A stretch of 64,000 nucleotides of DNA from Pelomonas sp. V22 (GTDB taxonomy: Bacteria > Pseudomonadota > Gammaproteobacteria > Burkholderiales > Burkholderiaceae_C), in contig NZ_JAGIXS010000003.1 in NCBI RefSeq assembly GCF_030014915.1, forward strand, positions 248,001-312,000, written 5' to 3'. The translations under genes were made by a program, and so were the position numbers. The first letter of the stretch is position 1; every line of letters starts with the position of its first letter. Below, one piece after another: positions 59,571-64,000 of this stretch. The notes below the pieces were generated by a model. It worked only from the letters and a program-made list of their open reading frames with translations, was not told the DNA's origin and did not search any database.

Positions 59571-60869
59571 ATGCAGAGAAGATCCTTCACCGCCGCGCTG
59601 GCCAGCCTGCCGCTGGCGGCCTGCACGCGGTCTGACCGAGACGCTGCCGAGACGGTGTTGCGCTTTGCCTGGTGGGGCGGGGCAGGGCGGCACGAGGCAA
59701 CGCTGAAGGCGATTGCCGCCTTCGAGCGCCAGAACCCCGGCCTCAAGATCAAGGCAGAGTACATGGGCTTCAACGGCTACCTGGAGCGCCTGACGACCCA
59801 GATCGCCGGCGGCTCCGAGCCGGACATCATGCAGATCAACTGGGCCTGGCTCGCGATGTTCTCCAAGCGCGGCAGCGGCTTTGCCGACCTGCAGCAGTAC
59901 GGCCGCCACATCGCGCTGGACCAGTTCAGCGCCGAAGACCTGGACCAGGGCCGCGTCGATGGCAAGCTCAATGCCTTGCCCTCGGCCTTCACGGCCCGCG
60001 TGTTCCTGTGGAACCAGGCGGCGTTCCAGCGCGCGGGCCTCCCGCTGCCCAAGACCTGGGACGATCTCTTCACCGCCGGCCGTGTCTTCAAGGAAAAGCT
60101 CGGCGACCAGGCCTATCCGCTGGACGGCGAGCTCTACGACATGATCCTGATGTCGCAGACCTGGGTGCAGCAGAAGTTCGGAACACCCTACGTCGATCCC
60201 AAGGAGCCTCGCGTTGCGATGAGCCGTGAGGCCGCGCTCGAATGGGTGCGCTTCTACCGCCGCCTGATTGCCGAGCATGTGGCCACGCCGTTGCCGCTGC
60301 GCGCCTCGCTGGGCGGTGCCGACAAGCCCACCGAGCAGCAGCAGGACTGGGTGGTGGGCAACTGGGCCGGCAACTTCACCTGGGACTCGACCATCCCACT
60401 GCGCAATGCCACCCTGAACAAGGAGCAGAAGTTGGTGCTGGGCGATTTCCTCGTGCAGCCGGGGGCGCAGTGCAGCGGCATGTTCGGCCGCCCGACCGTG
60501 ATGCTGACCATGGGCCGCCACTGCAAGCACCCCGAGATCGCGGCGCGCTTCATCAACTTCCTGCTGACCGACCCCGAGGCCATCCAGCTGCTCGGCAAGA
60601 CCCGCGGCGTGCCGGCGGCCCGCCAGCAGTTCGAGACGCTGGCAGAGGCCAAGAAGCTGCCCGCACTGGAACTGCAGGCCCACCAGCAGATCAAGCAGCT
60701 GCGCGACGCCGGCCAGGTGCCGGTGCCGGCCAAGCTCTTCGAACATGCGCGGCTGCACAAGTTCATGCGCGAGGTCTTCGAGACCGTCGCCTACGGCAAG
60801 ACCACCGACGAGGAGGCCGCGCGCCGTCTGGTCGAAGAAGGCAATGCCTTGTTGAAGCGAATCAAGTGA
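59571..60869 (+). CDS. togB: Sugar ABC transporter substrate-binding lipoprotein (TogB-like)
   Basis: A 432-residue family 1 extracellular solute-binding protein. The N-terminus MQRRSFTAALASLPLAACTR ends in a lipobox (LAAC), so it is a lipoprotein held to the inner membrane. LRFAWWGGAGRHEATLKAIA and PDIMQINWAWLAMFSKRG are typical of CUT1 binding proteins. It follows togA after three bases and precedes the oligogalacturonide lyase gene by 11 bp. It should bind short oligogalacturonides in the periplasm. Confidence 0.9.
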   Translation: MQRRSFTAALASLPLAACTRSDRDAAETVLRFAWWGGAGRHEATLKAIAAFERQNPGLKIKAEYMGFNGYLERLTTQIAGGSEPDIMQINWAWLAMFSKRGSGFADLQQYGRHIALDQFSAEDLDQGRVDGKLNALPSAFTARVFLWNQAAFQRAGLPLPKTWDDLFTAGRVFKEKLGDQAYPLDGELYDMILMSQTWVQQKFGTPYVDPKEPRVAMSREAALEWVRFYRRLIAEHVATPLPLRASLGGADKPTEQQQDWVVGNWAGNFTWDSTIPLRNATLNKEQKLVLGDFLVQPGAQCSGMFGRPTVMLTMGRHCKHPEIAARFINFLLTDPEAIQLLGKTRGVPAARQQFETLAEAKKLPALELQAHQQIKQLRDAGQVPVPAKLFEHARLHKFMREVFETVAYGKTTDEEAARRLVEEGNALLKRIK

Positions 60870-60880
60870 GAGAGATTGCG

Positions 60881-62065
60881 ATGAAAGCCACCCAACGCCA
60901 GCTGAAGTTCGAAACCAGCATCGACCCCGACACCGGCGCCCGCGTCACGCGCCTGACGCCGCTGGACGTGACCTGCCATCGCAACTACTTCTATCAGAAG
61001 TGCTTCACCAACGATGGCAAGAAGCTGATCTTCGGCGGAGAGTTCGGCCCAAACATTGGCAACCCCGCGAGCCCGAACTGGAACTACCACCTGCTGGACC
61101 TGGAAACCCAGATCGCCACCCAGCTGACCGACCAGGCCGGCGAGAACACCTTCGGCGGTTTTCTCTCGCCCGACGACAAGCACCTGTACTTCGTGCGCGC
61201 CGAGCGCCAGTTGATACGCCTGAACCTGGCCGACCTCACGGAGGAGGTGGCCTACACCGTGCCCCAAGGCTGGGTGGGCTACGGCACCTGGGTGAGCAAC
61301 AGCGCCTGCACCAAGATCGTCGGCATCGAGATCCATGCGGACGACTGGTTCCCCTTGAACACCTGGCAGAAGTTCAACGAGATGTTCCACAAGAAGCCGC
61401 GCTGCCGTTTGTTCAGCGTGGACCTGGCCACGGGCAAGCAGACGGTGATCCTGGAGCAGCGCGGCTGGCTCGGCCATCCGCAGTACCGCCCGTTCGACGA
61501 CAACACCGTGGCCTATTGCCACGAGGGCCCGCACGACCTGATCGACGCCCGCATGTGGTTCATCAGCGAAGACGGCACGAACCGCCGCTGCGGCAAGGAA
61601 CACAGCGAGGGCGAGAGCTGCACGCACGAGTTCTGGGTGCCGGATGGCAGCGCGATGATCTACGTCAGCTACAACCACAGCTCGCCCGAGCGCTGGATCT
61701 GCAGCCTGGACCCGGTCACGCTCGAGAACAAGGTGCTGACGGCGATGCCGCAGTGCTCGCACCTGATGAGCAACTACGACGGCAGCCTGATCGTCGGCGA
61801 CGGCTGCGGCAAGGCGAGCAACGACAGCAGTGCCAGCAACGAGATGCTGACCGGCGACCCCTATCTGCACCTGTTCGATCTGAAGGCCGGCACGACCCGG
61901 CCCATTGCCCGCCACGACAGCGGCTGGGACGTCTACAAGCAAAGCCGCCAGGTCACGCATCCGCACCCCAGCTTCACGCCAGACGGCAAGCAGGTGCTGT
62001 TCAGCTGCGACAAGGAAGAAGGCGAGCCCGCGCTCTACCTGGCGGACCTGGCAGTCCAGCCATGA
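60881..62065 (+). CDS. ogl: Oligogalacturonide lyase (PL22)
   Basis: A 394-residue seven-bladed beta-propeller protein without a signal peptide, so it acts in the cytoplasm on imported di- and oligogalacturonides and yields unsaturated monomers for KdgF. Family blocks: DVTCHRNYFYQKCFTNDGKK, LIFGGEFGPN, WVGYGTWVSNSACTKIVGIE, GESCTHEFWVPDGSAMIYVS, PQCSHLMSNYDGSLIVGDG and HPHPSFTPDGKQVLFSCDKE. The His residues in these blocks bind the Mn ion of the family. Its stop overlaps the start of the next gene (ATGA). Confidence 0.93.
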   Translation: MKATQRQLKFETSIDPDTGARVTRLTPLDVTCHRNYFYQKCFTNDGKKLIFGGEFGPNIGNPASPNWNYHLLDLETQIATQLTDQAGENTFGGFLSPDDKHLYFVRAERQLIRLNLADLTEEVAYTVPQGWVGYGTWVSNSACTKIVGIEIHADDWFPLNTWQKFNEMFHKKPRCRLFSVDLATGKQTVILEQRGWLGHPQYRPFDDNTVAYCHEGPHDLIDARMWFISEDGTNRRCGKEHSEGESCTHEFWVPDGSAMIYVSYNHSSPERWICSLDPVTLENKVLTAMPQCSHLMSNYDGSLIVGDGCGKASNDSSASNEMLTGDPYLHLFDLKAGTTRPIARHDSGWDVYKQSRQVTHPHPSFTPDGKQVLFSCDKEEGEPALYLADLAVQP

Positions 62066-64000
62066 GGTTCGGCCTTCTTGCGCTGATGCTGGCAAGCAGC
62101 CTCGCCCTGGCGCAGGAGCGTCCGCAGCTGGATGCGGCGACGGCAGTGCGCCACCAGGTGGCCGACTACCTCGGCGACTGGCAGCCGCCGCCGCTCGGGG
62201 ATGCGCGGGCCTGGAAGCCCGATTTCGTCGTCGCGCTGGACGGCTCGGGTACCCACAAGAGCTTGCAGGCAGCCTTGGATGCGCTGCCTGCAAAAGGTGC
62301 GTCTGAAAGACGTTATTACATTCAATTGAAGCCGGGCACCTACCGCGAGATGCTCTGCGTGCGCGACAAGGCGCCGTTCACCGTCTACGGTCGGCCGGAG
62401 GACCCGGCTGCGGTCGTCATCGTGGCCGGCCATTTCGCCGGGGAGCCCAAGGCTGCGGGAAGCGCGGCCAATCCCTGCATGCCCAACCTGGCGGCCACGA
62501 CCTATGGCACCGCGGGCAGCGCCACGTTCGGCCTGTTCAGCGATGCCGCCCAGCTGGCCCACCTGACCGTGGCCAATGATGCGATGGACGCGGTGCGGGC
62601 CGGCCAGGGCTATCCGCCCGCCGTGGCCGAATCGGGCGGGGCCCAGGCCGTGGCCCTGATGACCGAGGGCGACCGCATCCAGCTGGAGTCGGTGCGCCTG
62701 CTGGGCCACCAGGACACCTTCTATGTGCGGGCTAGGTCGCCAGGGCCTTCGCGCGTCCACGTGGGGCGCAGCCTGATCGCCGGCGACGTGGACTTCATCT
62801 TCGGCAATGCCACCTTGGTGATCGAGCAGAGCCTGATCCAGAGCCGCGCTGGCCGCCGCGCGCCGGGCGAGGGCGGCATCGTGCTGGCGCCCAGCACGGC
62901 GCCGGCGCAGTCGCGCGGCTTCCTGGTCATCAACAGCCGCCTGCTCGGCGATGCGGGCCTCGCGGCCGGCTCCACGGCCCTCGGCCGCTCCTGGGATGCC
63001 GGTGTTCCGAAGGGCAGCTGGCAGGCCGGCGTGTCTCCCAATGGCCAGGCGCTGATACGCGACAGCGAGCTCGGGCCTCACCTGAATGCCTGGGCGGCCT
63101 CGACCTCGCGCCGGCCGTTCTCGGCCAGCGGTGAGCAGGCCAATCGCCTCTACGAGTTCAACAACCGGCCGCAGCCCGATCCGGCCCGCGAACGCCTGGC
63201 CGAGAACGATGGCTGGGGCGCGGCCGGGCTCGGCACCAGCGGTGGCTCGGCGGCCATCGCCGAGCATGTGTTCGAGGTGGGCAACCGCGCCGAGCTGACC
63301 GCAGCCCTGAGCCTCGGCAGCAAGCCCAAGATCATCAAGCTCAAGGCCCGCATCGACCTCAGCAGCGACGACCGCGGCCGCCCGCTCAGCTATGAGGACT
63401 ACCGCGATCCCGAATTCGACTTCGAGGCCTATCTGCGCGCCTATGACCCCAAGACCTGGGGCAAGAAGCCGCTGGAAGGCCCGCAGGAAGAAGCGCGCAA
63501 GCGCTCCAGCAAGCGCCAGGCCGAGCGGGTGATGCTGCGCATCCCGTCCAACACCACGCTGATTGGCATTGCACCGGATGCCGGCTTCTTCAACGGCGGC
63601 CTGATGCTGGACGGCGTGGAGAACGTGATCATTCGTCACCTGCACCTGGCTGATGCCTACGACCTGTTCCCGGCCTGGGACCCGAAGGACAACGCCAACG
63701 GCGAATGGAACTCGGACTACGACACCTTGACCATCCGCCGCTCGGCCCGCATCTGGGTCGACCACTGCACGTTCGACGACGGCCCGCGTCCCGACCACGC
63801 CGAGCGCGTGGCCTTCGGCCGGCCCATGCAGCATCACGACGGCCTGCTCGACATCACCCAGCAGTCCGACCTGATCACCGTGTCCTGGAACGTGTTCCGC
63901 CAGCATGACAAGACCAACCTGGTCGGCAGCAGCGACAGCCAGAAGCTCGACGAGGGCAAGCTGCGCGTCACCTTCCATCACAACCTGTGGGAGCAGACGA
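62062..64000 (+). CDS. Bifunctional pectin methylesterase-pectate lyase (CE8-PL1 fusion), partial at the window end
   Basis: A single open frame of 646 codons that runs off the right edge. Residues 1-18 are a signal peptide. Residues about 60-375 are a CE8 pectin methylesterase: VALDGSGTHKSLQAALDALP, Gln195 in GGAQAVALM, Gln217-Asp218 in LGHQDTFY, Asp244 in GDVDFIFGNA, and Arg309/Trp311 in ALGRSW form the full active site. From about residue 390 a PL1 pectate lyase begins: GTSGGSAAIAEHVFEVGNRA, calcium-site acids in NGEWNSDYDT, RIWVDHCTFDDG, HDGLLDIT and VTFHHNLWEQT. The frame ends just before the expected catalytic Arg block. One secreted protein would thus demethylate pectin and then cut it. 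It overlaps the ogl stop (ATGA). Confidence 0.88.
   Translation, partial: MRFGLLALMLASSLALAQERPQLDAATAVRHQVADYLGDWQPPPLGDARAWKPDFVVALDGSGTHKSLQAALDALPAKGASERRYYIQLKPGTYREMLCVRDKAPFTVYGRPEDPAAVVIVAGHFAGEPKAAGSAANPCMPNLAATTYGTAGSATFGLFSDAAQLAHLTVANDAMDAVRAGQGYPPAVAESGGAQAVALMTEGDRIQLESVRLLGHQDTFYVRARSPGPSRVHVGRSLIAGDVDFIFGNATLVIEQSLIQSRAGRRAPGEGGIVLAPSTAPAQSRGFLVINSRLLGDAGLAAGSTALGRSWDAGVPKGSWQAGVSPNGQALIRDSELGPHLNAWAASTSRRPFSASGEQANRLYEFNNRPQPDPARERLAENDGWGAAGLGTSGGSAAIAEHVFEVGNRAELTAALSLGSKPKIIKLKARIDLSSDDRGRPLSYEDYRDPEFDFEAYLRAYDPKTWGKKPLEGPQEEARKRSSKRQAERVMLRIPSNTTLIGIAPDAGFFNGGLMLDGVENVIIRHLHLADAYDLFPAWDPKDNANGEWNSDYDTLTIRRSARIWVDHCTFDDGPRPDHAERVAFGRPMQHHDGLLDITQQSDLITVSWNVFRQHDKTNLVGSSDSQKLDEGKLRVTFHHNLWEQT

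Noticed and set aside
57522-60758. A 1078-codon antisense frame over the tog genes.
   Set aside because: Opposite four clear ABC transporter genes, without a recognisable domain or ribosome site; a codon-bias shadow.
1-64000. Searched by eye for tRNA genes, CRISPR arrays, insertion sequences and attachment sites.
   Set aside because: No tRNA-like cloverleaf, regular spaced repeat, transposase or integrase was seen.

Overview
This 64 kb window is high-GC, tightly packed chromosomal DNA. Its gene content and gene orders suggest a betaproteobacterium of the order Burkholderiales (Roseateles/Rubrivivax-like): homogentisate cluster, narKKGHJI with a PpiC isomerase, a two-gene arginine succinyltransferase, TonB receptors and a pectin locus. 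This is inferred from gene families; no rRNA or marker gene is present. I found no tRNA, CRISPR array, insertion sequence or prophage. The picture is of a respiratory nitrate reducer that lives on plant and microbial polymers.

Layout. (1) 0.1-6.5 kb: an IclR regulator diverges from a five-gene operon (MBL-fold hydrolase, MhaA-like flavin hydroxylase, MhaB-like/DUF2783 small protein, hmgA, fahA) that should turn a hydroxyphenylacetate-type substrate into fumarate and acetoacetate via homogentisate. (2) 6.5-11.7 kb: two tandem paralogous secreted proteins of unknown function, a TRAP transporter (dctPQM) and a VanZ-like protein. (3) 11.7-21.4 kb: a TRIC-type channel, a diguanylate cyclase, kdgK, a NarX/NarL two-component system, an HPP-CBS membrane protein, an acyltransferase, and a nitric-oxide group (DUF2249 protein, NnrS, NsrR). 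(4) 21.4-31.9 kb: an S9 peptidase, a serine hydrolase and a TonB receptor diverge from a tight operon of secreted cyanophycinase, ArgR-type AraC regulator and two arginine succinyltransferase subunits. I read this as a locus for outside-in use of cyanophycin (multi-Asp-Arg). (5) 32.1-33.1 kb: truD. (6) 33.2-45.7 kb: a Crp/Fnr regulator and the nitrate respiration operon narK1-narK2-narGHJI-ppiC-carbonic anhydrase. (7) 45.7-64 kb: a pectin utilisation locus with an esterase, CE12 and PL1 enzymes, two TonB receptors, a KdgF-type cupin, kduD, a TogMNAB-type ABC transporter, oligogalacturonide lyase, and a fused pectin methylesterase-pectate lyase that runs off the window.

How the parts connect. 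Three copies of an operator-like element (core TTTGAAACGGCTTTCCA) lie in front of kdgK and between the kdgF cupin and kduD, linking kdgK, 42 kb away, to the pectin locus. Upstream of the cyanophycinase there is a 21-bp-spaced direct repeat that fits the published Pseudomonas ArgR operator pattern TGTCGC-N8-AA, matching the ArgR-like gene in that same operon. Nitrate sensing (narXL), NO response (nsrR, nnrS) and nitrate reduction (nar) are spread through 14-45 kb with the cyanophycin locus between them.
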